Positions 20,596 to 28,756 of a DNA stretch of 35,840 bases are shown one piece after another. The stretch comes from Bacilli bacterium. Lineage in GTDB: Bacteria > Bacillota_I > Bacilli_A > RFN20 > CAG-826. The position numbers and the translations under genes were made by a program. The DNA lies in assembly GCA_024399115.1 (NCBI GenBank), contig JAKSHZ010000017.1:1-35840 (forward strand), in the 5' to 3' direction. The notes beneath the pieces were generated by a model, which saw only the letters and a list, made by a program, of their open reading frames with translations, had not been told where the DNA came from and made no database searches. Position 1 is the first letter of the stretch. Each line of letters starts with the position of its first letter.

Positions 20596-22206
20596 ATGGT
20601 TGCTATTAAATATAAGATTAAGGATCGTGAATATTATTCGAGTGAATTAGTTAACTCTCATTATGAACTTCTAATTAATAATGATGGTGACAGAACAACT
20701 GTCACAATTAAGGCTAGACAGCCTTTAGAGTTAATCTCTTTTGAGATGTTTGAAAACCAAGAATATGAAATTAGTAGCAAGATATACGTAAATGGATATC
20801 AATCATGGACAGATTCTAAAGAGTTCTATATTGATGAAGATATCCACACAATTAAGATGCCTTGCTTTGTAACTAACATGTTTAAGTTCAAAGGATATGG
20901 CGATTATACTTTCAAAAAAACAAGAAAAGGTGTCCTCCATGGATACACATATTCTTACATTAAAGATGGTGAAAATAGCTTGTTCGTTGGTTCTTTAAAT
21001 GAACAAAATGCATACCTTATCATTAATCATTACGTAGAGAAAAACCTATTAGGTTTTGAAAGTGATTGTGCTGGAAAGAAGGTTAATTCTGAATTCATTC
21101 TTTTAGATTACATTTTCCAAGTTAAAGATGTATTCGAAGCGCAAAAAGAATACTTCGCTAGATTTAAAACTAGAGAAGCAAAAAAGATAAGAGGTTATAC
21201 ATCTTGGTATAACGATTATCAAGATATCAATGAAGAGAAAGTTAGATACGCTCTTAATGGTATTAATAAAGAGAACTACGATTTATTCCAAATCGATGAT
21301 GGCTATGAAGCCCACGTCGGTGACTGGATGTATATCAATAAGAAAAAGTTTCCAAATGGATTAGTTCCAATTGTTAATGAAATTCATAACAAAGGATTAT
21401 TAGCAGGCATTTGGCTAGCTCCTTTTGTATGTGAAAGAAACTCTAGATTCTTCTCTAGACATAACGACTTAGTGTATAAGGAAAACGGAAAAGAAGTATA
21501 CGCAGGTGGAAACTGGTCAAAGTTCTGTCCGCTCGACATTAATAATCCTGATGCATTAAGTTACATCAAAAAATGTTTAGAAAAATACTTATCAATGGGT
21601 TTTGATTTCTTCAAGTTAGACTTCTTATATGCTTCAGCATTAGTAAGAGGAAGTGGCTTAACTCGTGCAGAAACAATGCATAAAATGCTAACTTTCCTTA
21701 GAGATGTACTTAAAGATAAGCTCATCTTAGGATGTGGCGTTCAACTTTCAAGTGCATTTGGAATAGTGGATTATTGTAGAGTCGGACCTGATGTTTCATT
21801 AAGCTTCGATGATATCTTCTATATGAAATTAGCTCATAGAGAAAGAGTATCTACAAAAATCACATTACAAAATACAATTTATAGAAGCTTAATGAATGGA
21901 CTCGTTTTCAATAATGATCCAGATGTTTATATTTTAAGAGATAAAAACATCAAGCTTAGTAAAGAACAAAAGAAAGCGCTTTTAGTTATTAATACTTTAT
22001 GTGGTTCTGTATATTTCACAAGTGATAATGTTTCTGAATATGATCAAGAAAAACTATCTTTATTACAAAATGTTTCTACATTTAGAGAAGCTAAACTTGT
22101 CTCATACGATAGAGACCATGACTTAATAAGAATTAATTATGAATTGAAGGGGAAAAATTATTCATTAGTTTACGACACTAAGAAAGGAGTCCTCGTCAAT
22201 GGATAA
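20596..22206 (+). CDS. Alpha-galactosidase, GH36
   Basis: A 536-aa retaining glycoside hydrolase without a signal peptide, so it acts in the cytoplasm on imported alpha-galactosides. The (beta/alpha)8 core runs about residues 190-480, with SWYNDYQDI, FQIDDGYEAHVGDW and GIWLAPFV. The likely nucleophile is D342 in FFKLDFLY and the acid/base D399 in CRVGPDVSL. A beta-sandwich N-domain (NGYQSWTDSKEF) precedes it. It is shorter than the 700-aa GH36 enzymes and resembles the compact forms found beside GPH symporters. It overlaps the next gene by 8 bp. Confidence 0.9.
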   Translation: MVAIKYKIKDREYYSSELVNSHYELLINNDGDRTTVTIKARQPLELISFEMFENQEYEISSKIYVNGYQSWTDSKEFYIDEDIHTIKMPCFVTNMFKFKGYGDYTFKKTRKGVLHGYTYSYIKDGENSLFVGSLNEQNAYLIINHYVEKNLLGFESDCAGKKVNSEFILLDYIFQVKDVFEAQKEYFARFKTREAKKIRGYTSWYNDYQDINEEKVRYALNGINKENYDLFQIDDGYEAHVGDWMYINKKKFPNGLVPIVNEIHNKGLLAGIWLAPFVCERNSRFFSRHNDLVYKENGKEVYAGGNWSKFCPLDINNPDALSYIKKCLEKYLSMGFDFFKLDFLYASALVRGSGLTRAETMHKMLTFLRDVLKDKLILGCGVQLSSAFGIVDYCRVGPDVSLSFDDIFYMKLAHRERVSTKITLQNTIYRSLMNGLVFNNDPDVYILRDKNIKLSKEQKKALLVINTLCGSVYFTSDNVSEYDQEKLSLLQNVSTFREAKLVSYDRDHDLIRINYELKGKNYSLVYDTKKGVLVNG

Positions 22207-23644
22207 AACATCAGTAATTTTTGGTAATAAAATGCCAGATAAGGTAGTTAAGAAAGCTACTAAATCAAAAGAAAAGTATATTAAGAAATTTGGTGATGAC
22301 TCTAATAAAGACTATAAATTAGGTTTTATTGGAATCGATTGTCTAGATTTTATCGATGCAAAAAACGTAATTTTCTCTAAAGAGAACGAAGAGTTCCCTA
22401 AAAAAGCAGTTATCGTTGGAAATATTCGTATGGGCTTTGGCCATTATAGAATTTCTATCGCAATGGCTAGTGCTGCTAAAGCTTTAGGATACACTCCAGT
22501 TTGGTTAGACTTAGCTAGTTTTGACGCAACTGGAAGTAAGATGATTAGAGCTCAAAACGATCTTTATTCAATGGGTTCACGTTTATCTCAAATCTCAAAA
22601 CTTTTTAATCACTTTGTTTGGGAACCAATGAATAAAGAAGGCTTTAAAAAGATTTCATATAACGCAGTAGATCAAAAAAATAGTGAAAACTTAGTTCCTA
22701 TTTTCAGAAATATCCCAAAAGACACTCCATATATCGCAACTCATGTATGGCCAAGCCAAGCTGCAATCCATAGTGGTATGACTCATGTAGTTAACGCTAT
22801 TCCAGATAACTGGCCAATGGCACTCCATCTTTCAGAAGGAGCAATCCATACAGTCCAAACTAACTATGCATACTATGGATATAAAAGATTAGATGGTTTT
22901 AGTAAGAAGCCACTCAATCATATGCCAGACGACGATATCAAGATGGTTGGTAAATATGTTGACCACGAAATCGTTAAGAATTTAGAAAAAGATAACGATG
23001 CAAGAAGAGATAGAATTGCAAACAATAAACCAATCAGAATCCTTTTCACAGTTGGCGGAGCAGGAGCTGGTGCAAAGCAATTAATTGAGATGATTAATCA
23101 TCTCTTACCATATGTTAAAGAGAATAAAGTTTCTTTATTCATTAACTTTGGTGACCACTTAAATGTATACGAAAAGTTATGTAAGAAGATTCCTGGATTT
23201 GCTGATACAAATAAATTCTTCGATCAATATAGCGCTCTTAAAGACTTTGTCGCTAAGATGAATGAAGAAGATGTATCAGGTATTTACTCTATTTATCATC
23301 AAGATATCTTCCCAGCAGTATATAGCACAAACCTCTTAATGAGAAAGTGCGATATCTTAGTAACTAAACCAAGTGAGCTTGTCTTCTATCCAATTCCAAA
23401 AATCTTTATGAGACACATTGGCGGACACGAAGCATATGGCGCAATTCATGGTGCAGAATTAGGTGATGCAACTTATGAATGCGATACAAAACAAAAAATC
23501 ACTCGTATGTTAGATGACTTCATTCATGATAAGTCACTTCTCTTACATATGATTGAAGAAACAGAAAAAATGAAAGAATTAGGCTTATATAACGGAGCCT
23601 ATGAATGCGTTAAGTTAGCAGTAAAAGGTAGAGATGGAAAATAA
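22199..23644 (+). CDS. GT-B-like protein of unknown function in the galactoside operon
   Basis: A 481-aa soluble protein. Residues about 68-95 (VIVGNIRMGFGHYRISIAMA) resemble the G-x-G-H-x-R loop of MGDG/UgtP-type GT-B glycosyltransferases. A second Rossmann-like half starts at ILFTVGGAGAGAKQ (about 283) and ends with the nucleotide-site-like region TKPSELVFYPIPK (about 395-407). I recall related proteins only as an uncharacterised family in gut Bacillota. Translational overlap with both the GH36 and galK genes ties it to galactoside use, so it may be a glycosyltransferase or phosphorylase-like enzyme. AAAGGAG precedes the ATG. The specific function is unknown. Confidence 0.6.
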   Translation: MDKTSVIFGNKMPDKVVKKATKSKEKYIKKFGDDSNKDYKLGFIGIDCLDFIDAKNVIFSKENEEFPKKAVIVGNIRMGFGHYRISIAMASAAKALGYTPVWLDLASFDATGSKMIRAQNDLYSMGSRLSQISKLFNHFVWEPMNKEGFKKISYNAVDQKNSENLVPIFRNIPKDTPYIATHVWPSQAAIHSGMTHVVNAIPDNWPMALHLSEGAIHTVQTNYAYYGYKRLDGFSKKPLNHMPDDDIKMVGKYVDHEIVKNLEKDNDARRDRIANNKPIRILFTVGGAGAGAKQLIEMINHLLPYVKENKVSLFINFGDHLNVYEKLCKKIPGFADTNKFFDQYSALKDFVAKMNEEDVSGIYSIYHQDIFPAVYSTNLLMRKCDILVTKPSELVFYPIPKIFMRHIGGHEAYGAIHGAELGDATYECDTKQKITRMLDDFIHDKSLLLHMIEETEKMKELGLYNGAYECVKLAVKGRDGK

Positions 23645-24788
23645 ACTTATTAATAAGTTTGAATCTTTATATAATCAAAGACCCGATGCAATATATAGAG
23701 CACCTGCAAGGGTAAATCTTATTGGGGAACATATAGATTATAATGGCGGTATGGTTTTACCTGTCGCTATTTCTTTATACACATATGTTCTAGTTTCTTT
23801 AAGAAACGACAATAAGATTTGTTTAGCTAGTGATTCTTTTAATGACTTAGTCATTGAAAGATCTCTAGATAATATCGCGTTCGATAAGGAAGTTGATTGG
23901 ATTAATTACCCAGTTGGATTAATCGACACTTTAAAGAAAATGGGCGTTTTGATTAATAGGGGAATGAATCTATATTTTTATAGCAACATTCCATTAGGTA
24001 GTGGTCTATCAAGTAGCGCATCAATTTTAATCGCGACGATTTACATGTTAAATGACATGTTTGGTCTTGGTTTTAATAACGAAGACTTAGTTAGAATCTC
24101 GGTTAAATCTGAAAGAGAGTTTAACGGTTTAACTTGTGGAATTATGGACGAAGCCTCAATTGCATTAGCAAAAGTAGGAACTTGTTTATATTTAGACACT
24201 GCAAACTTTACATATAAATATATTAATATGGATTTAAAGGGATACTCTCTTGCCATATTGAAAACTAATAAACCAAGAAAATTAACTGATAGTAAATATA
24301 ATGAACGCGTGAAGGAATGTGAAATCGCATTGAATCACGTTAAGAAAAATAAAGAAGTTAATAATCTTTGCGAGTTAACTAAGGATGACTTATATTTGCT
24401 TAATGAATTAGATGACACAATTAAGAATAGAGCTACACATGTAATTCTTGAAAACGAAAGAGTAAAAGAGTTTATCAAGTGCTTTGAAAGTGCGGATTTA
24501 GTTAGATGTGGAGAGTTATTAAATGAATCTCATTTTTCTTTGAAAAATCTATACGAAGTTACTGGAGAGCATCTCGACATAATTACCGAAATTGCAAGAA
24601 ATCAAACTGGAGTCCTTGGAAGTAGAATGACAGGAGCGGGTTTTGGTGGATGCGCAATAGCTCTTGTAGACAAAAATGAAAAAGAAAACTTCAAAAATAA
24701 TGTAGAAAAAGAATATAAAAAGGTACTAAATATCGATCTAGAAGTTATTTTTATTGATATTGTTGGCGGTCCTGAAAAAAATTTTTAA
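23634..24788 (+). CDS. galK: Galactokinase
   Basis: A 384-aa GHMP kinase that makes galactose 1-phosphate from galactose and ATP, the first committed step of the Leloir pathway. The galactokinase signature APARVNLIGEHIDYNGG (residues about 24-40), the GHMP ATP-loop PLGSGLSSSAS and the C-terminal motif GSRMTGAGFGGCAI are intact. Length is normal for GalK. It overlaps the GT-B-like gene by 11 bp and is the last gene of the operon; galT and galE are not in the window, so they must lie elsewhere or be replaced. Confidence 0.94.
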   Translation: MENKLINKFESLYNQRPDAIYRAPARVNLIGEHIDYNGGMVLPVAISLYTYVLVSLRNDNKICLASDSFNDLVIERSLDNIAFDKEVDWINYPVGLIDTLKKMGVLINRGMNLYFYSNIPLGSGLSSSASILIATIYMLNDMFGLGFNNEDLVRISVKSEREFNGLTCGIMDEASIALAKVGTCLYLDTANFTYKYINMDLKGYSLAILKTNKPRKLTDSKYNERVKECEIALNHVKKNKEVNNLCELTKDDLYLLNELDDTIKNRATHVILENERVKEFIKCFESADLVRCGELLNESHFSLKNLYEVTGEHLDIITEIARNQTGVLGSRMTGAGFGGCAIALVDKNEKENFKNNVEKEYKKVLNIDLEVIFIDIVGGPEKNF

Positions 24789-24825
24789 AAAAATTTAAAA
24801 AAGTACTACCATTTAATTATAACTA

Positions 24826-24889
24826 TGTTATAATACAGTCGAAGGTGTTATTTCAATCCCCCCCTTATAGAAATAACCCTTCTTTTTTT
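24826..24889 (+). ncRNA. Strong hairpin with its own extended -10: operon terminator or small RNA
   Basis: An extended -10 (TGTTATAAT, 24826-24834) is followed 6 nt later by a hairpin whose arms are GAAGG+GTTATTTC and GAAATAAC+CCTTC (13 pairs, one bulged T; 24841-24882) and then T7. The 15-nt loop contains seven C. It certainly can terminate the galactoside operon. The promoter-like element just in front means it could also be made as an independent RNA of about 49 nt with a C-rich loop able to pair with G-rich mRNA sites. Confidence 0.6.
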
Positions 24890-24949
24890 ACGCCTTGATC
24901 CAGAGGAAACAATAGCCCTTCGAAAAACTTTGAATAAATTACTTAATGG

Positions 24950-24974
24950 CATCTCAAAGTAATGAGATGTTTTT
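24950..24974 (+). terminator. Second intrinsic terminator before the GGDEF gene
   Basis: A perfect 7-bp stem CATCTCA / TGAGATG with a 6-nt loop, followed by TTTTTCTTT. The 60 nt between the two hairpins hold no gene that I can see, so this may end read-through or a tiny second transcript. Confidence 0.75.
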
Positions 24975-25047
24975 CTTTATTGTTTTTTCTTAAAATATAT
25001 GGATTTTTAGTGTGAAAGTGATAACATAATTTGGAAGGTTCATTTTA

Positions 25048-26151
25048 ATGAAAAAAGGAAAAGTTGAACATATCGCAAGAAGATATTCGAACTACAATAT
25101 TATGGGTTCGTATATTAAAAGATTTATTAAACCATATACTATTCTTTTATGCGTTGTTGCAATCTTTGAAGTTCTTTTGACTATCCGTGAATTTTTACTC
25201 CCTCATAGAGATCCATTTAGACACTGGGCATATATTGGCTCATATTTTATTTTGTTCGCTGCATCTGTTGCTAGCGCTATATTTTTACTTGTTCAACGTA
25301 AAAAAACAGGCAGAGAAAAATTAATCGCAATTGTTATCCATGTTTACGCTATAGTCGCTATGCTTTGGGGTTTAGGCGTATCTTTACTCGATTATATGGG
25401 TGGTGGAGTTGTTCCTGTAGTCTTCTTTACAATCCTTGCAACTATAGGTGGTTTATTGATATTAAATCCTTTTGTATACCTTCCTAGTATGGTTGTTCTT
25501 TTAATTGGAATGATTGTCGGAATGTACTTGATTAATAGTGAATTAATTTCAATCGGAAACTTAATTAATATCATCATTTTATTCATTATGATTGGTGTTG
25601 TTAGCTATAGAACAACTGCTGTAGCAGTTATTGAAGAAGATCAAAGAGAAATTCTTATAAAGATTGGCAATATGGATACATTAACTGGTCTTAAAAACGA
25701 AAACGCTTACTATCGTTTCCTTGATGACTTAGATGATAGAAGTCAAAAGGAATCTTTCCCATACGCAGTTATTGTTATGGACTTAAATGGACTCAAACAC
25801 GTAGATGACACTTATGGTCATAGATTCGGAGCTCACTTAATTTCTACTGCTGGAAAAGTTCTTCCAACTGTATTTAAGAATTCTGAAATTTTCCATACTG
25901 GTGGTGATGAATTCGTCGCAGTCATTGTTAATGAATTTGAACATTTAGATGAATTCTTAAAAGATTTTGAAAATAATTTAGAGTGTCAGACAATCTCTTT
26001 TGAAGGCGTTGAATTAACGTTATCTCTTGCGAGAGGTGTCGCAATTCACGAACCTGGAGAAAAATATAACGATACATATCAAAGAGCAGATAGAGATATG
26101 TACGTTAATAAACCAATAGTTAAAGCTAAACACAATATTATCGGTAGATAG
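25048..26151 (+). CDS. Membrane diguanylate cyclase (GGDEF)
   Basis: A 367-aa protein that should convert two GTP into c-di-GMP. Residues about 25-205 contain six hydrophobic segments forming an integral membrane sensor of no named class. The GGDEF domain follows (about 208-360), with NMDTLTGLKN at its start and an intact GGDEF at 285-289. No RxxD inhibitory I-site precedes it (the position reads FHTG), so product inhibition by that route is unlikely. The leader has a GGAAGG Shine-Dalgarno. No EAL or HD-GYP gene is in the window. With cdaA, the organism has both cyclic dinucleotide systems. Confidence 0.9.
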   Translation: MKKGKVEHIARRYSNYNIMGSYIKRFIKPYTILLCVVAIFEVLLTIREFLLPHRDPFRHWAYIGSYFILFAASVASAIFLLVQRKKTGREKLIAIVIHVYAIVAMLWGLGVSLLDYMGGGVVPVVFFTILATIGGLLILNPFVYLPSMVVLLIGMIVGMYLINSELISIGNLINIIILFIMIGVVSYRTTAVAVIEEDQREILIKIGNMDTLTGLKNENAYYRFLDDLDDRSQKESFPYAVIVMDLNGLKHVDDTYGHRFGAHLISTAGKVLPTVFKNSEIFHTGGDEFVAVIVNEFEHLDEFLKDFENNLECQTISFEGVELTLSLARGVAIHEPGEKYNDTYQRADRDMYVNKPIVKAKHNIIGR

Positions 26152-26530
26152 ATAATTTTACTGATATTTTTTTAAAAAATAAAAATGCTTTTTAGCCTTG
26201 AATTATGTTCTTGTAAAAGCGTGATTTGGACGATTTCAGAACAAATTTATTATGCTCATTTATATAAATCAAAAGGAGCAAATGTGTTAAATGTATAACG
26301 ACAAATATGTTAAATGATTTATAGCATATATGTAAAACGGATATTGACAAATGTGTAAAGTGAATTATGACTTATACAAGTGATGAAAATGAAAGAATAC
26401 AAAAAATCATTGATGATAGATTGCTTTTTAAACAATGAAACATGTTTGCCTAGATTTATAATTGTTTGTTTCATCTCGCTATATATTGGTACTTTTTAAT
26501 AATAAAGACGGTTCAAAAATTCTCTTAAAT
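26152..26530. other. Long AT-rich intergenic stretch with repeats, no gene seen
   Basis: Apart from the 23-nt repeats at 26279-26370 I see no gene. A pair of interleaved inverted segments lies at about 26431-26474 (ATGAAACA with TGTTTCAT, and AAACAAT with ATTGTTT), which could form alternative hairpins in RNA. No U-tail follows, so it does not look like a terminator. Confidence 0.4.
26279..26370. repeat. Four tandem 23-nt direct repeats, iteron-like
   Basis: Four adjacent units of exactly 23 nt begin at 26279, 26302, 26325 and 26348. The common core is CAAATGTGTTAAATG, then variable AT. By eye units 1 and 2 match at 16 of 23 positions, units 1 and 4 at 18, and units 3 and 4 at 16. A possible fifth, much weaker unit follows. 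The period is not a multiple of three and the frames contain stops, so it is not coding. A spacing of just over two helical turns fits multiple binding sites for one protein. Confidence 0.7.
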
Positions 26531-26539
26531 TTTATTTAA

Positions 26540-26569
26540 TTGACTTTACATAGATTTTACAAATACAAT
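26540..26569 (+). promoter_or_regulatory. Promoter of the lipoprotein phosphatase gene
   Basis: A -35 TTGACT and a -10 TACAAT are 18 bp apart, giving a leader of about 58 nt before the ATG at 26634, with a GAAGGAG Shine-Dalgarno. Confidence 0.6.
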
Positions 26570-26633
26570 AATTTAAGCAAAAAAGTTTAGGAAACAATTC
26601 TTATTGAATGTTTTCTAATGCGAAGGAGACACA

Positions 26634-28337
26634 ATGAAATACAATAAAAAACTTTTAACTGTATTATCACTCGGTTTTCTTGTGCTCAGTGCTTGTGGTG
26701 AATCTGATAAAAAGCCAGATAATCCAAAACCAACACCTGTCGCACCAGAATACTTTGATGAAGTTACAGAATTCGACGATGTAGTCGATATGCACACACC
26801 AGAACAAAAAGCTTTCGTTGATTACAAAGCACAAGGTAACTACGAAAACTTAACTAAAGAACAACTTATGACTCTTACAGGTCAAAACTCAGGTGGTACA
26901 TTAAACTTATCTGCTCCTAAGGGCATCGAAATTTCATTCACTCATGATGAAGACGAAGATATCGAAAGCTACGCTCTTGAAGTAAGTAAAGATAAAGAAT
27001 TTAATAGTGGTGTATTTAAATACACAGCAGGAAAAACAGCTACAAAGATCACAGCTTACAACTTAGAGATCGGTCAAAAATACTATTACCGTTTATCTAC
27101 AATTGATGCAGAAGGTGATGTAATTGACTATTCTCATGTTAGAGAACTTGAAACAGCAAATATCGCTCCACGTAACTTATATGTTGATGGTATGACAAAC
27201 TGCCGTGACTTAGGTGGTAGAACTACTGCTCGTGGCGGCGTCATCAAACAAAACTTATTATTCCGTACTGCAGCATTAGATGACTCTATGTCAGGTTCTA
27301 TTGTTACAGCAGCTGGTAAAGAAGTTTTAAAATCACTCAACTTAAAAACTGAAATTGAATTACGTGGTGGTCCTACTGGTGATGGTGGTACTGAAGCTAA
27401 GAGCCAAGATAAATCAGCATATGGTGAAGGAATGGATATTAACTTCAAGTTCGTTCCATTTGCTTACGAAAATGGTAAAAACTTATTATTCAGAAACATT
27501 GAACCAGTTAGAAAAGTATTTGATGTATTAGGAGATACATCTAACTACCCAGTATTCTTCCATTGCCGTATCGGTACAGATAGAACTGGTTTAATCGCTC
27601 TTCTTGTTAACGCTCTCTTAGGTGTTGAATTACAAGATATCTTCCAAGACTACTTATTCTCTGATTTCGGTTGTATTGGTAAAGTCCCAACAGTTGGACA
27701 AGCTAATGAAGACTCAATCGCTGAATACGTTGAAGAATTAAGAGCATTCCCAGGCGAAAAATTACATAACAAAGTTTATAACTTCTTACGTACTGCTGGT
27801 ATCCCAGCTCAAAAACTCGATAACATGATCAACTTCTTAACAGAAGGTGAAGATGCTGAAACAACAGAAGTTAAACGCGTTGATTGCCAAACAGTCGATA
27901 AAATGACAACTACATTACCTGTTACAACAGTTGATATCACAACAAATCCAAAATCATCAACTAGACAACCAGCTCAATATGTAACATTTAACGCAGCTAA
28001 CCAAAAAGTAACATATACATTCAACTCAGATAAAGCATTCACTGCTGACTTATATGCTAACCTTTGTTCAAAAACAACTAGTGGAACATTAGCTAATGCA
28101 TTCACAGTTAAAGTCAATGGAACAGCAATCGATGTTGAAACAACTAGCTTTGCTACAAAAGCATTAGGATTTGATTCAAAAATTGAATGTTATATCCCAT
28201 CAAAACTTGGTTCAATTAGCGTTAATGCTGGCGCTAACACAATTGAAATTGAATCAAAAGGTTCAACATCAATTAAGATGTCTCAATTTGCATTCTCTTC
28301 AATGAGTGCTCCTGCTAACATTACAGTTGCTGCTTAA
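26634..28337 (+). CDS. Surface lipoprotein with tyrosine-phosphatase domain
   Basis: A 567-aa precursor. The signal peptide ends in lipobox LSAC (Cys21), then a Lys/Pro linker. Residues about 85-180 look like a fibronectin-III-type domain. Residues about 180-400 are a Y_phosphatase3 domain with the family's NCRDLGG motif and the loop HCRIGTDRTG, in which Cys311 and Arg317 are the catalytic pair. A beta-sandwich C-terminal domain (about 410-560) resembles carbohydrate-binding modules. It would act outside the cell on phosphotyrosine, phosphoinositide or another phosphoester. The codon use (frequent optimal codons) suggests strong expression. Confidence 0.85.
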   Translation: MKYNKKLLTVLSLGFLVLSACGESDKKPDNPKPTPVAPEYFDEVTEFDDVVDMHTPEQKAFVDYKAQGNYENLTKEQLMTLTGQNSGGTLNLSAPKGIEISFTHDEDEDIESYALEVSKDKEFNSGVFKYTAGKTATKITAYNLEIGQKYYYRLSTIDAEGDVIDYSHVRELETANIAPRNLYVDGMTNCRDLGGRTTARGGVIKQNLLFRTAALDDSMSGSIVTAAGKEVLKSLNLKTEIELRGGPTGDGGTEAKSQDKSAYGEGMDINFKFVPFAYENGKNLLFRNIEPVRKVFDVLGDTSNYPVFFHCRIGTDRTGLIALLVNALLGVELQDIFQDYLFSDFGCIGKVPTVGQANEDSIAEYVEELRAFPGEKLHNKVYNFLRTAGIPAQKLDNMINFLTEGEDAETTEVKRVDCQTVDKMTTTLPVTTVDITTNPKSSTRQPAQYVTFNAANQKVTYTFNSDKAFTADLYANLCSKTTSGTLANAFTVKVNGTAIDVETTSFATKALGFDSKIECYIPSKLGSISVNAGANTIEIESKGSTSIKMSQFAFSSMSAPANITVAA

Positions 28338-28353
28338 TTAATATTCTCATTTT

Positions 28354-28391
28354 AAAACGATGCCTCTATAAGACTTAGAAGCATCGTTTTT
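28354..28391 (+). terminator. Intrinsic terminator of the phosphatase gene
   Basis: A perfect 10-bp stem AAAACGATGC / GCATCGTTTT with a 17-nt loop, followed by a short T-rich end. Confidence 0.82.
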
Positions 28392-28732
28392 AGTTATTTT
28401 GGGATTTCACATTTTTATAATCGTGCAACTGATATCGCTTTTATTTGCGACGTTTCCTTTTGTGTATCTGCCAATAAATAAGTGGCTTAATTAAAGTTAA
28501 TTTAATTCTTTTCTTAATTTTTAAATCGAATTGATAATGCGCGTTTACAATTTGCGCAAATATTTTTTGTATAATTCAGTTGTCAAAAAAAATAATAGAA
28601 ATCATCTGAAATGAGAAAAACATTTTGTGAAAAAATAATTCATGAAAAATCATAGAGCTTATTTCAAACTGAACAAAAATGCAAGAACTTGCAAAAATAG
28701 TCAGTCGAAGTATTGTTTTTGATGTAAAAAGG
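28392..28732. other. AT-rich intergenic stretch
   Basis: No gene is seen. The only clear items are the 12-bp palindrome at 28550-28561 and a TATAAT at 28570-28575. An ATG at 28679 is in frame with the next gene but has no leader and lies upstream of a better promoter. Confidence 0.4.
28550..28575. promoter_or_regulatory. Palindrome and -10-like box
   Basis: ATTTGCGCAAAT is a perfect 12-bp palindrome, 8 bp in front of a TATAAT. It is a candidate regulated upstream promoter for the gene at 28757. Confidence 0.35.
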
Positions 28733-28738
28733 TATAAT
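28733..28738 (+). promoter_or_regulatory. -10 box for the tocopherol-cyclase-like gene
   Basis: A perfect TATAAT lies 18 nt before the ATG at 28757, with a short AGGAAT leader. It supports that start over the in-frame ATG at 28679. The -35 is weak. Confidence 0.45.
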
Positions 28739-28756
28739 GTAGATAGGAATAAATAT

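Noticed and set aside
24890-25047. c-di-GMP riboswitch in front of the GGDEF gene
   Set aside because: The stretch is short and lacks the conserved GEMM core; only a simple terminator hairpin is present.
26279-26370. CRISPR array
   Set aside because: The 23-nt units are directly contiguous with no unique spacers, and no cas genes are present.
28679-28756. Longer N-terminus for the tocopherol-cyclase-like protein
   Set aside because: No leader precedes the ATG at 28679, and a TATAAT lies within the extension; the conserved part begins after 28757.
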